A stretch of 64,000 nt of DNA from Beijerinckia sp. 28-YEA-48 (GCF_900104955.1 NZ_FNSI01000001.1:4746001-4810000), one strand, 5' to 3'; shown: positions 46,457 through 56,085, counted from the stretch's first letter. Notes: generated by a model not told the origin, from the sequence alone. Made by a program: numbers and translations.

Positions 46457-47748
46457 ACCAGCAGCAGCGCGCCGTCGTGGCCGGTGATGGTGGCCTCGAC
46501 AATCTGGCCGTGAGCCGCCTCGCCGATGCGCACCGGCGTGAAATCCTCGGCGCGGCCGATGCCGCCGCGTTCTCCCAGCACGTTCAGTGTGCGGCCGATC
46601 TGGCTGTCGAGATGCAGGCGCAGGCGTTCCTCGCCTTTGGCGCGCAGCCGTGCGGCGCGTTCGCGGATGATGTTGCCGTCGACGGGGGGCATGCGCGCCG
46701 CCGGCGTGCCGGGGCGCGGTGAAAATGGAAAGACATGCAGGTGGGTGAGGCTGCAATCGTCGACCAGATCGAGCGAGCGCTGGAACATCGCCTCGGTCTC
46801 GGTCGGGAAACCGGCGATGATGTCGCACCCGAAGATCATGTCCGGCCGAGCCGCCTTGATGTCGGCGCAGAAGCGGATGGCGTCGTCGCGCAGGTGGCGC
46901 CGCTTCATGCGCTTGAGGATCATGTCGTCGCCGGCCTGCAGCGACAGATGCAGATGCGGCATGAATCTTTTGTCGCCGGCGATGACATCGAGCAGCGCCG
47001 CATCGGCTTCGATACAGTCGATCGACGACAGGCGCAGACGTTCGAGACCTTGCACATGGCGCAGGATATGTTGCACCAGGCGGCCAAGTGACGGCTTGCC
47101 CGGCAGGTCATCGCCATAGGAGGTGATGTCGACGCCGGTGAGCACCGCTTCGCGATAGCCGTTGCCGACAAGGCGGCGGATTTGCTCCACCACATCGCCC
47201 ATGGGCGCCGAGCGCGACGGGCCGCGGCCATAGGGAATGATGCAGAAGGTGCAGCGGTGATCGCAGCCGTTCTGGATTTCGACAAAAGCGCGGGTGTGGC
47301 CCTCGATCGCATCGACGTCGCCACTGGCGACGAAGTGATGCGCCGTTTCCGGCAGCGCCATGATGTCGTTGACGCGGGCCTTTGCCGTTGCCGCAATGCC
47401 GAAATCGAGCGCTGTTCGAAGTTCGGTCCAAGTTGCTGGCTTGGTTTTGTCGCCGTTGCCGATCACGCGCGTCACTTCCGGCATGGCGGCGAAAGTGGCG
47501 CTGTCGATCTGCGCGGCACAGCCGGTGACGACAATCTGCGCGTCTGGCCGTTCGCGGCGCGTGCGGCGGATCGCCTGACGTGCCTGGCGCACAGCTTCGT
47601 TCGTCACCGCGCAGGTGTTGAACACCACGACATCGCGATGGCCGGCTGATGTGGCGGCGCGGCGGATCGCTTCGGATTCGATGGTGTTGAGGCGGCAGCC
47701 GAAGGTGACGACATCGACTTCATGGTCGTGTCGTACCGGCGCGTTCAT
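46453..47748 (-). CDS. mtaB: tRNA (N6-L-threonylcarbamoyladenosine(37)-C2)-methylthiotransferase MtaB
   Basis: Encodes 431 aa. The UPF0004 N-terminal cysteines lie in [16 protein letters not shown] and VTGCAAQ; the radical SAM cluster reads CDHRCTFC; the end has the TRAM-like domain ([16 protein letters not shown]). It converts t6A37 to ms2t6A37 in tRNAs reading ANN codons. The start overlaps the dapF stop (ATGA), so the two are one transcript. The 3' end overlaps the pseudouridine synthase gene. Confidence 0.95.
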   Translation of the reverse strand: MNAPVRHDHEVDVVTFGCRLNTIESEAIRRAATSAGHRDVVVFNTCAVTNEAVRQARQAIRRTRRERPDAQIVVTGCAAQIDSATFAAMPEVTRVIGNGDKTKPATWTELRTALDFGIAATAKARVNDIMALPETAHHFVASGDVDAIEGHTRAFVEIQNGCDHRCTFCIIPYGRGPSRSAPMGDVVEQIRRLVGNGYREAVLTGVDITSYGDDLPGKPSLGRLVQHILRHVQGLERLRLSSIDCIEADAALLDVIAGDKRFMPHLHLSLQAGDDMILKRMKRRHLRDDAIRFCADIKAARPDMIFGCDIIAGFPTETEAMFQRSLDLVDDCSLTHLHVFPFSPRPGTPAARMPPVDGNIIRERAARLRAKGEERLRLHLDSQIGRTLNVLGERGGIGRAEDFTPVRIGEAAHGQIVEATITGHDGALLLV

Positions 47749-48614
47749 ACGGTGGCCTGCGCGAACAGGGCAGGATCGAAGTTGCCTTCGAATTCCAGCT
47801 CGACATCGCCGGTCATCAACACATGGTCGTCGTCGCGCCAGGTGATGACGAGGTCGCCGCCGGGGAGCGACACGGTGGCGCTACGGCCGGTGAGGCCGTT
47901 GCGGGCGGCGCAGACGAGGGTGGCGCAGGCGGCCGACCCACAGGCCTGGGTGATGCCGGCGCCGCGCTCCCAGACGCGCAGGCGGATGTGATCGCGGCTG
48001 ACGACTTCGGCAAAGGAGATATTGGCGCGGGCGGGGAACAGCGGATGGTGCTCAAGCTGCGGGCCGAGGCCGGCGACGTCGATCGCGGCGACATCCCGCA
48101 CCCAGAAGATGGCGTGCGGATTGCCCATGCTGGCGGCGGAGAAGGGGCCGAGCGCTTGGATTTCAGGGGTAGCGTCGGGGACGGCCACCACCCGGGTGTC
48201 CTCGACGGGGTCGCGCAGCGGGATGTCGCGCCAGCCGAGCCGGGGCGGGCCCATGTCGACGGTGAAATTGCGCTCGGCGTTGCGGCGAATATCCAGCTGG
48301 CCGGCGCTGGTTTCGAGCCGTAGCCGATCGCGGTCGCTGCCGCGCGTCAGCGCCCAGGCGACGCAGCGGGTGCCATTGCCGCAGGAGGCGGATTCCGACC
48401 CGTCATTGTTGAAAATGGTCATGAAAGCGTCGGCGCCGGAGGCGCGCGGATCGCCCAGTACCATCAGCTGGTCGTAGGCCAGGCCCTCGCCCCGGGCGAT
48501 GGCGCGCGCATCCTGCGGCCGCACCGCAAGGCCGGTGCCGCGCAGGTCAAGAACGACGATCTCGTTGCCGATGCCGTTCATCTTCAGAAATGGGCGGTGC
48601 GCGAGCGGATTCAT
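47745..48614 (-). CDS. dapF: Diaminopimelate epimerase
   Basis: Encodes 289 aa from the ATG at 48614. The two catalytic cysteines sit in the signatures [10 protein letters not shown] and [11 protein letters not shown]; the N terminus [15 protein letters not shown] is typical. It interconverts LL- and meso-diaminopimelate for lysine and peptidoglycan. A start at the second Met (MNGIGNE), as annotated in some relatives, is possible. Operon with mtaB. Confidence 0.96.
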   Translation of the reverse strand: MNPLAHRPFLKMNGIGNEIVVLDLRGTGLAVRPQDARAIARGEGLAYDQLMVLGDPRASGADAFMTIFNNDGSESASCGNGTRCVAWALTRGSDRDRLRLETSAGQLDIRRNAERNFTVDMGPPRLGWRDIPLRDPVEDTRVVAVPDATPEIQALGPFSAASMGNPHAIFWVRDVAAIDVAGLGPQLEHHPLFPARANISFAEVVSRDHIRLRVWERGAGITQACGSAACATLVCAARNGLTGRSATVSLPGGDLVITWRDDDHVLMTGDVELEFEGNFDPALFAQATV

Positions 48615-48779
48615 GGTAGATTTGCGGGGTTCCGGACGGATTTTCTCGCGCTCTATATAGGATCGCGGGGGCGGAGGCCAAATTATGTGCGGGACGAGCG
48701 GCCAGCATTGACATAGCTGTCTTGGATTCGCCGTAAGGTTACACTGCAATCAACGAATCGCGCGCCCTTCGGAGCGACC

Positions 48780-49508
48780 ATGAACGTGCCTCAGACCCGG
48801 TCCCTTTTCCGCATGCCGCATTTCGGCTCGCCTTTGAGCTTGGCGGTGGCAGCACTGCTGTTGATTGTCGCGCCGGCCATGGCGCAGGCGCCGACCCCAG
48901 CGCCCCCGACCTTGGCGCCCCCGGCCGCGTCGCCCGCCGCACCTGCGGCGTCGCCGACTGTCCCGGCCTCGCCCCCGGCAGCGCAGGCCACGCCCGCACC
49001 CGCTGCCCCCCTGGCCGCCGGCGCGGACAAGCCTTCAGGCGATGCCTCCTCGGTTAAAGCGATCGAAATGGCGGCGCGCCCGGCCCTGACCTTCTCCGGC
49101 AAGGCGGATTGGGACACTGGCTATCAGACGATCATGGCAACGATCGCCAAATTGCGCGCTGAAGCAAAGCGGGCGGGCCTGACGGTGACAGGCTACCCGC
49201 TGACCGTGTTCCGCTCGACCGACGATGTCGGGTTTCGCTTCGATGCGATGCTGCTCGTCGATCCGGCGCCAACCGATCCGCAGCTCGGCGCTGATTTCAA
49301 GATCATGCAGACGCCGTCAGGCAAGGCGGTGAAGTTCGAGCATCGCTCGTCTTATGAAGAGATCGAATCGACCTATGAGGCGATCACCGCCTGGCTCGAC
49401 GAAAAGGGCCTGGATTCCCGCGATCTGTTCATCGAGGAATATCTCAACGAAGGCAAAGGCGCCGATGACACCGACCTGCAGGTCGATATCTATGTCTTCG
49501 TGAAGTAG
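48780..49508 (+). CDS. Secreted GyrI-like / effector-binding domain protein
   Basis: Encodes 242 aa. The signal peptide (about 1-36, AMA/QA) is followed by a low-complexity Pro/Ala linker to about residue 84. A domain of about 150 residues then shows alternating strands and helices (GLTVTGYPLTVFRSTDDVGFRFDAMLLV and DLQVDIYVFVK), resembling GyrI-like or SOUL-type ligand-binding folds. A secreted GyrI-like domain is probably a periplasmic small-molecule binder; no enzyme activity is inferred. Divergent from dapF. Its stop lies 12 nt from the convergent metallo-hydrolase gene, with no terminator visible. Confidence 0.75.
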   Translation: MNVPQTRSLFRMPHFGSPLSLAVAALLLIVAPAMAQAPTPAPPTLAPPAASPAAPAASPTVPASPPAAQATPAPAAPLAAGADKPSGDASSVKAIEMAARPALTFSGKADWDTGYQTIMATIAKLRAEAKRAGLTVTGYPLTVFRSTDDVGFRFDAMLLVDPAPTDPQLGADFKIMQTPSGKAVKFEHRSSYEEIESTYEAITAWLDEKGLDSRDLFIEEYLNEGKGADDTDLQVDIYVFVK

Positions 49509-49520
49509 GCCGCCGATCCT

Positions 49521-50585
49521 CTAGACCACTGCCAATTGCAGCACTTCGCCTGGCCGTTTCGTTTGAAACAGCGATGCCGCGATGCCTTCGCGCTCCAGCG
49601 CGGCGGTGAGGCGGCGCGGCGGTTCGTCGATCGCCTCATCGGTCAGTTGAAACGTGCCCCAATGGTGCGCCAACGCCCGTTCCGCGCCGCACATCTGCAA
49701 AATGCTCACCGCCTCGTCTGGATCGATATGCTGGTCGCGCATGAACCAGCGCGGCTCATAGGCGCCGATGGGCAGGATGGCGAGGCGGAAGCCGCCGTGT
49801 TTCTCCCGCGCCTGGCGGAAGATGGCGCCATCGCCCAGAGCCGTGTCGGCGATATGGTAGATATTGCCGGACGGCGTCTCGATGACGAAAGCGCTCCACA
49901 ACGCCATGCGTCGGTCGAACAGGCCGCGCGCCGACCAGTGATAGGCCGGCTCGAAATGCACGAAGACGCCGCGCCCGATCTCGACACGCGCATCCCAATC
50001 GAAGGCTTCGGCGCGAATTGAATTGTCATGACCGCGCATGATCACGTCATTGCCGAGCGGCGTCAGAAAGCGCGTGCGCGGATTGCCCGCCAGCGCCGTC
50101 AGGGTGGCGAGATCGAGATGGTCGTAATGGTTGTGGGAGACCAGAACCGCGTCGAGTGGCGGCAGATCGGCGAGCGCGATGCCGGGCGCGTTGACCCGTT
50201 TCGGGCCGGCGAAGCCAAAGGGGCTGGCGCGCTGCGACCACACTGGATCGATCAGAATATTGACGCCGTGGGTTTGGATCAGCAGCGTCGCATGGCCGAC
50301 GTAGGAGACACGCAGATCGGCATCGTCGACCCGTGCCGGCGGTTTGTCGCGCGCCGGGCTTGGAAAGCTCTCGGGCCATTTCTGCCGGTTTCCGGCGAAT
50401 TGCCATTTCAGCAAATCGCTCGTCGCCTTGTCGCGGGTGATGCCGGGAATATGAAACCGCAGGCCGTCGAAATGGTCGCTGACCGGGCCGTTGTAATAGG
50501 GATTGCGCAAGCTGGCGTATCCGGCATAGCCGGCGCCGCCGAGAAGAGGCAGGCCGAGCAGGGTGAGGAGGCGACGGCGGTTCAT
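49521..50585 (-). CDS. Metallo-beta-lactamase-fold hydrolase, NAPE-PLD/UlaG-like
   Basis: Encodes 354 aa. The N terminus MNRRRLLTLLGLPLLGG followed by a hydrophobic run suggests a membrane anchor or Tat-like signal. The metal motif is SHNHYDHLD; downstream metal ligands lie in EPAYHWS and IADTALGDG, and the sequence ends with AHHWGTFQLTDE, a family landmark of N-acyl-phosphatidylethanolamine phospholipase D-like proteins. It is likely a phosphodiesterase acting at the envelope; the substrate is unknown. Convergent with the GyrI-like gene. Confidence 0.85.
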   Translation of the reverse strand: MNRRRLLTLLGLPLLGGAGYAGYASLRNPYYNGPVSDHFDGLRFHIPGITRDKATSDLLKWQFAGNRQKWPESFPSPARDKPPARVDDADLRVSYVGHATLLIQTHGVNILIDPVWSQRASPFGFAGPKRVNAPGIALADLPPLDAVLVSHNHYDHLDLATLTALAGNPRTRFLTPLGNDVIMRGHDNSIRAEAFDWDARVEIGRGVFVHFEPAYHWSARGLFDRRMALWSAFVIETPSGNIYHIADTALGDGAIFRQAREKHGGFRLAILPIGAYEPRWFMRDQHIDPDEAVSILQMCGAERALAHHWGTFQLTDEAIDEPPRRLTAALEREGIAASLFQTKRPGEVLQLAVV

Positions 50586-50736
50586 GGCTCGCAGGACTTC
50601 ATAGTTCGAAGGACTTTTCGCGTGAAGGACTTGGGAGAGAAACGGCTGTTCGTCAAGGTGATGGGTTCATGTGGGGGTTCTCACGCCCTTTCGCCAGCTG
50701 GGTTGAGCCGCTAAGGTTCCGCGCGTCTAAGGGGTT

Positions 50737-50792
50737 TTGTTTTGACGCGTCTTTGTAGCGTTTGATGTAACCATCAAACTGCAAAACGCTAT
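50737..50792 (+). repeat. Hairpin repeat module, family C, copy 2 (ends 20 nt before the LLM gene start)
   Basis: TTGTTTTGACGCGTCTTTGT, then the stem GTTTGATG-TAAC-CATCAAAC (50760-50779), then ACGCTAT. It matches 16231-16286 in order and orientation; the sequence GACGCGTCTT is identical in both. Confidence 0.75.
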
Positions 50793-50811
50793 GGAGAGAG
50801 GGCGAGGAAAC

Positions 50812-51858
50812 ATGAAGTTCGGCATTTTCGACCATATCGACATGGCCGGTGATCGGTCGCTGGCGACGCAGTATGACGAGCGCCTGACCTTCGCGCAGGC
50901 GGCCGACGAAGCCGGCTTTTATTGCCTGCATATTGCCGAACACCATGCGTCGCCCCTCAACACCGTGCCGGTGCCCGGTATTTGGCTCGGCGCTTTGGCG
51001 CGGGTCACCAAGCGCATGCGGCTGGGGCCGCTGGTCTATCTGTTGCCGCTTTATTCGCCGCTGCGGCTCGCCGAGGAGATCTGCATTCTCGATCATCTGA
51101 GCAAAGGACGGCTGGACGTCGGCGTCGGGCGCGGCGTATCGCCGTTCGAGCTAGCCTATCACAAGATCAAGCACGATGATTCGCGCGATATTTTCGCCGA
51201 TGCCTATAAGGCCCTGAACACGGCGCTGACCAGCGAACTGTTCAACTATGAGAGCGAGCGCTACAGCTACAAGAACGTGCCGATGCCACTGCGGCCGTTG
51301 CAGCAGCCGACGCCGCCCATGTGGTATGGCTCGTCGAACGCCACGGGTTCAGCCTGGGCTGGCGATCACGGGCTGCACTTTGCCTCGAATGGGTCGACCG
51401 AGCGGGCCAAGGGCAATATCGAAGTCTTCCGCGAACATTTCGCCAAGCATGGCGAGCCGGCGCATCCCAAGCCTGAGTTCGACGGCGGTGTCGTCATTGG
51501 CGTTGGCCGGCAGATTGTGGTCGCTGAAACAGAGGCGGAAGCTTTGCGCATCGCCAAGCCGGCGGCCGAGCATCATCACGCCAATCTCACCTATCTTCTG
51601 CGCGTGCACGCCAATGACGAAGCGGCGAAACGTTTCAATGTGCCGGTGCGCGCCGGCCTTGAGGAACAGATCGCCGACGGCAGCATGATCGTTGGGACAC
51701 CGGCAACGGTGGCGGAGAAGATCGCCGAACAGGTCGAGACCATGGGTCTCAATTACATGATGGCCTATCTGTTCTTCGGCACGATGCAGCTGTCCGACGC
51801 ATTGCGCTCGCTCGAACTGTTCCGCTCCGAAGTGATGCCGAAATTCGCCAAACGCTAG
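50812..51858 (+). CDS. LLM-class flavin-dependent oxidoreductase (luciferase-like monooxygenase)
   Basis: Encodes 348 aa of the bacterial luciferase-like family: KFGIFDHIDM start, AEHHASP, VYLLPLYSPLRLAEEI and LDVGVGRGVSPFE are standard segments of the FMN/F420-binding TIM barrel. Members oxygenate aldehydes, ketones or xenobiotic acids using reduced FMN supplied by a separate reductase, which is not nearby. The ATG at 50812 has GAGG upstream; a possible ATG at 50791 lies within the repeat module and is less likely. Confidence 0.9.
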   Translation: MKFGIFDHIDMAGDRSLATQYDERLTFAQAADEAGFYCLHIAEHHASPLNTVPVPGIWLGALARVTKRMRLGPLVYLLPLYSPLRLAEEICILDHLSKGRLDVGVGRGVSPFELAYHKIKHDDSRDIFADAYKALNTALTSELFNYESERYSYKNVPMPLRPLQQPTPPMWYGSSNATGSAWAGDHGLHFASNGSTERAKGNIEVFREHFAKHGEPAHPKPEFDGGVVIGVGRQIVVAETEAEALRIAKPAAEHHHANLTYLLRVHANDEAAKRFNVPVRAGLEEQIADGSMIVGTPATVAEKIAEQVETMGLNYMMAYLFFGTMQLSDALRSLELFRSEVMPKFAKR

Positions 51859-52206
51859 CCGGGGCGACGCTCGATTCGTGATCTTGCGTTGACGGCAGCG
51901 TCGTCAACGCAGTTCAGCCATCGATGGTGCGCACGTGAACGAAGCACGAGCGCGTGAACGCGATGCTGTGTTGTTTCACGAAGCTGCGAGCACAGCGGCT
52001 CTCGCACTTTCATCGTTTAAGCGCAAAGCCCTTGTCTCGCATGGCTTAAGCCATGGATGCATCTCACAGCGACATTACGGCCCGTTCACGCTTGTGGCGT
52101 GATGGCCAAGGTTGCGCCAGATTGCGCGCGCAATTGCAGCGCAACTCGACACCCGTGGGAGACATTCGATTGACGTTGATCGTCGATCACCCCGTGGAGC
52201 ACGATC
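51859..52206. other. 348-bp intergenic region with conserved 205-nt leader (first copy)
   Basis: No gene seen. Positions 51953-52157 align without a gap to 52607-52811 at a constant offset of 654 bp. By hand I count about 127 of 205 identical positions. Identity is concentrated in TTGTTTCACGAA (51971), GGCTTAAG (52043), GACATTAC (52071) and CAATTGCAGCGCAACTCGAC (52131-52150). An inverted pair CGTGAA/TTCACG flanks the left end (51953, 51975). It is probably the promoter and long 5' leader of the small secreted gene. Confidence 0.65.
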
Positions 52207-52494
52207 ATGTTAAACTTGAACCGTAAGCGTCTCATTCCCGTTATGGCCGTTGCTGCCTTGCTGGGCGGCTTGGCTTCGGCGCCGGCCTCGGCGGCCGCGC
52301 GGCATCATCAGACGGATCAGTCGCAGAACTATCAGGCGATGCAACCGGACGAGGTTGAAGCGCCGTTGACGGCATCGCCGACCATCATGCGTGACAGCGA
52401 ATCGGGTGGTGGTTGCTATCCGACGCGGATCCAGGAAGAGGTTGTTGGTCACGGTCTGCAATGGGTGCCGGAACTGACCTGCCCCTATGAATAG
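52207..52494 (+). CDS. Small secreted two-cysteine protein, copy 1
   Basis: Encodes 95 aa. The signal peptide is about residues 1-29 (ASA/AA). The mature protein of about 66 aa begins with RHH, is acidic in the middle, and ends with a conserved module GGCYPTRIQEEVVGHGLQWV and LTCPYE, holding two cysteines that could form one disulfide. It is a paralogue of the gene at 52836. I do not recognise the family. It has its own conserved leader upstream and a strong terminator 22 nt downstream, so it is a monocistronic unit. Confidence 0.8.
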   Translation: MLNLNRKRLIPVMAVAALLGGLASAPASAAARHHQTDQSQNYQAMQPDEVEAPLTASPTIMRDSESGGGCYPTRIQEEVVGHGLQWVPELTCPYE

Positions 52495-52515
52495 CCGCTG
52501 ACGAACACGTGTCGC

Positions 52516-52543
52516 AAAACGGCGAGAGCAATCTCGCCGTTTT
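52516..52543 (+). terminator. Rho-independent terminator after small secreted gene copy 1
   Basis: A perfect 11-bp stem AAAACGGCGAG/CTCGCCGTTTT with a 6-nt loop. It is nearly the same hairpin as the one after copy 2, so the terminator belongs to the duplicated unit. Confidence 0.88.
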
Positions 52544-52835
52544 CCATAGGCGACGGCCGTTGCCTGTTTGCTATGCATTTCTTGCGTTTTGAAAGTGTCA
52601 CGAACGCGTGACTATGGCAGTGGGTTGTCTCACGAACCCGCGACCGGGGCGTTAAGTCGTCATCGGATCAATCTCGAGAAAACCCTTGCGGCACAGGGCT
52701 TAAGTCGACAATCAATCTTGATGCGACATTACCGGCAATACACCTATGTGGCGAGATTGACAAAATTGAGCCAGAATCCAATCGCAATTGCGGCGCACCT
52801 CGACACCCGTGATCATTTTATCACGGAGAACTCAC
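52544..52835. other. Intergenic region with conserved 205-nt leader (second copy)
   Basis: No gene seen. Positions 52607-52811 match the first leader at a constant 654-bp offset; a deletion of about 25 nt lies between the conserved part and the ATG. The left edge has the palindrome GTCACG-N4-CGTGAC (52597-52612) and a TCACGAA block at 52630. Because a terminator precedes it, this region must hold its own promoter. Confidence 0.65.
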
Positions 52836-53093
52836 ATGTTGACTTTCAGCACACGCCTTATCCCGGCCGTTGCTGCCGCTGCGCTGCTTGCTGGTCTCGC
52901 CGTGTCGCCTGCTTCTGCAGCTCGCGCCCGTCACCATCACGCTCAACCCGTGCAGGAACAGGACTTCATGGCGACTGTTCCGGTTGGACCGGAGACGTCG
53001 GATCCCAATTGCTATCCGACCCGCATTCAAGTGCCGACGGTGAGCGGCCTGCAATGGGAATATCAGAACACTTGCCCGTATGCGGACAATTGA
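52836..53093 (+). CDS. Small secreted two-cysteine protein, copy 2
   Basis: Encodes 85 aa from the ATG at 52836 (CACGGAG upstream). The signal peptide is about residues 1-28 (ASA/AR). The mature part starts RARHHHAQ and ends NCYPTRIQVPTVSGLQWEYQ then NTCPYADN, paralogous to copy 1: CYPTRIQ and TCPY are identical and G-LQW is conserved. Function unknown; the retained cysteines and export signal suggest a disulfide-stabilised envelope or extracellular protein. A terminator follows 18 nt after the stop. Confidence 0.8.
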   Translation: MLTFSTRLIPAVAAAALLAGLAVSPASAARARHHHAQPVQEQDFMATVPVGPETSDPNCYPTRIQVPTVSGLQWEYQNTCPYADN

Positions 53094-53111
53094 TCCTGAT
53101 AACGCGTAAAT

Positions 53112-53141
53112 AAAACGGCGGGCATGGGGCCCGCCGTTTTT
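53112..53141. terminator. Bidirectional Rho-independent terminator
   Basis: A perfect 12-bp stem AAAACGGCGGGC/GCCCGCCGTTTT with a 5-nt loop between the convergent small secreted gene and the UbiD-family gene. T-runs occur on both strands. Confidence 0.88.
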
Positions 53142-53158
53142 CATTGAGCGGCTTTTTT

Positions 53159-54709
53159 CTAGCGGCTCTTCTGCCCTTCTTCCTGGTAGACGAATTTCTC
53201 TTCGCTTTCGAAGGCGCGCACTTGCGGCGCCTTGCCCGGCAAGCCCAACTCCTCCCAGCGCGCGGCGACCTTGTCATAGGTTGATTTGCGCAGCGTGGTG
53301 CGGGCGGAGAACACCGGCAGATAACGGTGATCCTTGCAGGCGTTGATCAATACCTTCGAGCCATAGGGCCGCTTCTCCGGCGGGTTCTGCGACGGATCGA
53401 GCGGCGTGCTCCAGGTGTTGCGCAGAATGTCCATGTCATCGATGGGATTGCAGCGGCTGCCCATGGCCCACAGCACCTGATCGATGTCGGTGGGATCGAC
53501 GTCCTCGTCCACGGCGATAATGAACTTGGTGTAGTAGGCGCCTCCCGGCACTTGCGCCGCGAGCGCCAGCACCTGCGCGGCATGGCCAGCATAGCGCTGC
53601 TGCAGGCTGATGATCGTCATGCCGAAGCCGCCGGCAGCGGCAGGATGCGAATAGATGCCTTGAATGCCAAGCACACCGAGCTTGTCGAAATCGTCCCAGA
53701 TTTTCGCCGAGCGGACAATGGCGAAGAAGCCGCTCTGCTCGCAGGACGGATAGTCGGCCATCAAGGCGTTGGTCAGCACCGGGCTGGTGCGATAGTGCAC
53801 GGCGGTGATTTCGACGAGCGGGCAGGCCGCTTCCGGCTTGCCGTAATAGCCGGTGAACTCGCCAAACGGACCCTCCGCTTTCAAGGCGTTGGGGCGCAGG
53901 ATGCCCTCGATGACGAGTTCGGCATTGGCCGGGATCAAGAGATCGGTGGTCGTGCCTTTGACGACGGGAATCGGCTGGCCCTTGATGCCGCCGGCATATT
54001 CATATTCCGACACGGTCTTGGGGAAGGATTGCGATCCCACCAGCATGAACAGCGGGTCGATGCCCCAGGCGGCGGCGACATGCAGCGGCTCGCCCTTGTC
54101 CCAGGCCTTTTGGATGTGCAGGCGCGCGTCCTTGCCGGGCGACAGATAGAGCCCGACATGGTTCTTGTCCTGCTGCATCATCCGGTAGGTGCCGATGTTG
54201 AGATAACCGGTCTCGGGGTCGCGGGTGATGACGGCGTCGCAGGTGCCGGCATAGCGGCCGCCGTCGCGCGGCCAATGCTTGGGGATCGGCAGCAGGTCGA
54301 GGTCGATATCCTTGCCGGTAAGCGTGTTCTCGTAGACCGGCGCTTCGCTGCGCGGAACCTCGCGCGGCGGCGTGCGGCGCTTCAATTTGTCCTTGGTGCG
54401 ACGGATCAGTTCGACTGTCGGCGTATCTGGATCTTCCTCGAGCGAAATGGCGATGCGACGCACGCTCGGGCCAAACGGCGACCACAGATGCCGCGCGCCG
54501 ATGGGATTGTTGTCGAAGCCGACGACCTTGCTGAACAAAGCGGCGGGTGATGGCTTCTGCTTGGCGAGCAGGTAGGAGATGGCGCTCATCTCTTCATCGC
54601 GATCGACCGGCTTGTCGACGCGCACCAGTTCACCGATCTCTTCCACACGGGCGAGCCATTCGCGCAAATCCTGAATCGGCGCGCGCACCGTGTTGGTCGT
54701 GTCGTCCAT
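53159..54709 (-). CDS. UbiD-family decarboxylase
   Basis: Encodes 516 aa, the size of UbiD-type prenylated-FMN decarboxylases. It begins with DLREWLARVEEIGELVRVDKPVD and has PRDGGRYAGTCDAVITRDPETG, GPFGEFTGYYG and EDVDPTDIDQVLWAMGSRC, all typical. Members reversibly decarboxylate aromatic or alpha,beta-unsaturated acids and depend on a UbiX-type prenyltransferase, absent here. The C-terminal tail is Glu/Lys-rich. A TctC-type binding protein gene lies 75 nt upstream on the same strand, suggesting uptake and decarboxylation of a carboxylate. Ubiquinone synthesis is less likely given that pairing. Confidence 0.88.
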   Translation of the reverse strand: MDDTTNTVRAPIQDLREWLARVEEIGELVRVDKPVDRDEEMSAISYLLAKQKPSPAALFSKVVGFDNNPIGARHLWSPFGPSVRRIAISLEEDPDTPTVELIRRTKDKLKRRTPPREVPRSEAPVYENTLTGKDIDLDLLPIPKHWPRDGGRYAGTCDAVITRDPETGYLNIGTYRMMQQDKNHVGLYLSPGKDARLHIQKAWDKGEPLHVAAAWGIDPLFMLVGSQSFPKTVSEYEYAGGIKGQPIPVVKGTTTDLLIPANAELVIEGILRPNALKAEGPFGEFTGYYGKPEAACPLVEITAVHYRTSPVLTNALMADYPSCEQSGFFAIVRSAKIWDDFDKLGVLGIQGIYSHPAAAGGFGMTIISLQQRYAGHAAQVLALAAQVPGGAYYTKFIIAVDEDVDPTDIDQVLWAMGSRCNPIDDMDILRNTWSTPLDPSQNPPEKRPYGSKVLINACKDHRYLPVFSARTTLRKSTYDKVAARWEELGLPGKAPQVRAFESEEKFVYQEEGQKSR

Positions 54710-54784
54710 AGCGTTATCCTCTCCTAATTATGTCGCGTGCGAAGTGGCGCGGATTATTTCGCGCTCTATGGCACGGCGCGCGCT

Positions 54785-55858
54785 CTATTGCTCGAAATAT
54801 TTGCGCGCCCGCAATTTCAGCGGATCAGGCGCGGCAAACAGTGCCTCGATGGTCTCGTGCATGCGCTGCGGGCTGATCGGATTGACGTCGATCTGGGCCG
54901 CCGCCGCTTCCTTGAGAAACTCCGGATCCTTGGTCATGGCGACGAAGGCTGAGCGCAAAGCCGCGACCCGCTCGGCCGGCACGCCGGGCATGACGGTGAA
55001 GGGATAGCCCATGCGATTGCCCGTGGTCACGATCCGCGCCACCAGTCGATCCTCCGCATTCGGGATCACATCGTCGAGTTCGGGGACGCTTTTGAGCTCG
55101 TCCGGCTTCAGGCCGGAATAAACCAGAATGGACACATCCTTGTTGGCGATCCAGTTCGGCTTGGTGCTCTTGATACTGTCCCAGGAGTTGTTGCGGGCTT
55201 CCACCTCGCCACGTTCCATGGCGAGGTTGAGAGCGCTGGAGCCGGGATAGCCGGTGATCATTTTGAATTTGGTGCCGGCCAGATCGTTGAGCATCACCGG
55301 ATAAATATAGGTAATGCCGGAGGTGCCGTTGGAGCCGGCGATGATTTCCTTCGTGCGGGCTTCGGCGATGGTGTGCACGCCCGTCGTCTTCCAGGTGATC
55401 ATGGTTTCGGTGGTCGGTGTTAGCGCGCCGATCCATTGGAACTGCCGGGCGTTGAATTGCACGCCCTCCTTGCCCACCGCCTGATAGGTCGGCAGTCCAT
55501 TCTGGATCAGGCCGATGGCTGTCCCGTCGCGGGGGGCGACACGATAGAGATAGTTGGCCATCACCAGGCCGGTGGCGCCGGTCATGTTCTGCGGCACCGG
55601 TGTCGGATTGCCGGGGATGAAGCGGACAATATGACGCGCGACAAGGCGCATCTGCAGATCGTAACCGCCGCCGGCGCTGACGCCGACAAGAAACTGAAGA
55701 TTCTTGCCTTTGTAGAAATTTTCGACCGGGTCGGCCTGCGCCAGAGTGGCTGCGGTCAGCAGACCAAGCGCCGCTCCCGTGCAAGCGCGACGAAAAGCCG
55801 AGCGACGAAAAGTAATGCGGAAAATGCCAAATTTGCTCCCGATCATCCCCATGATCAT
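54785..55858 (-). CDS. Tripartite tricarboxylate transporter (TctC/Bug)-type substrate-binding protein
   Basis: Encodes 357 aa with a signal region ending near AQA/DP (about residue 43, preceded by a long basic N terminus). The mature start ENFYKGKNLQFLVGVSAGGGYD and NMTGATGLVMANYLY are Bug-family landmarks. The first Met at 55858 is preceded by GGGAGGACGACATA. Three Met codons follow within five residues, so the exact start may vary. No tctA or tctB. Probably cotranscribed with the UbiD-type gene. Confidence 0.88.
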   Translation of the reverse strand: MIMGMIGSKFGIFRITFRRSAFRRACTGAALGLLTAATLAQADPVENFYKGKNLQFLVGVSAGGGYDLQMRLVARHIVRFIPGNPTPVPQNMTGATGLVMANYLYRVAPRDGTAIGLIQNGLPTYQAVGKEGVQFNARQFQWIGALTPTTETMITWKTTGVHTIAEARTKEIIAGSNGTSGITYIYPVMLNDLAGTKFKMITGYPGSSALNLAMERGEVEARNNSWDSIKSTKPNWIANKDVSILVYSGLKPDELKSVPELDDVIPNAEDRLVARIVTTGNRMGYPFTVMPGVPAERVAALRSAFVAMTKDPEFLKEAAAAQIDVNPISPQRMHETIEALFAAPDPLKLRARKYFEQ

Positions 55859-56085
55859 TATGTCGTCCTCCCGAATTTAATTTGTTGCAGTAATCTTATA
55901 CGGAGTTCGGGCGGAAGGCGAAGGACCTGTGGTCTAGCTGGCTGCCGCGAGATTTTGATCCTGCGCGGAGAATCCGCTTCGCGCGGCTTGATTGTGACAC
56001 TGAGGTGACGGCCTATAGTGCTGGCGGCAGCGGACCGCCCGCACGCGTTCTTTTGAACCCCCTGCGCCCTGGACCCGATTTAACC

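Noticed and set aside
53327-54550. Long plus-strand frame opposite the UbiD-family gene
   Set aside because: The minus-strand UbiD sequence is complete and typical; the antisense frame is a compositional shadow.
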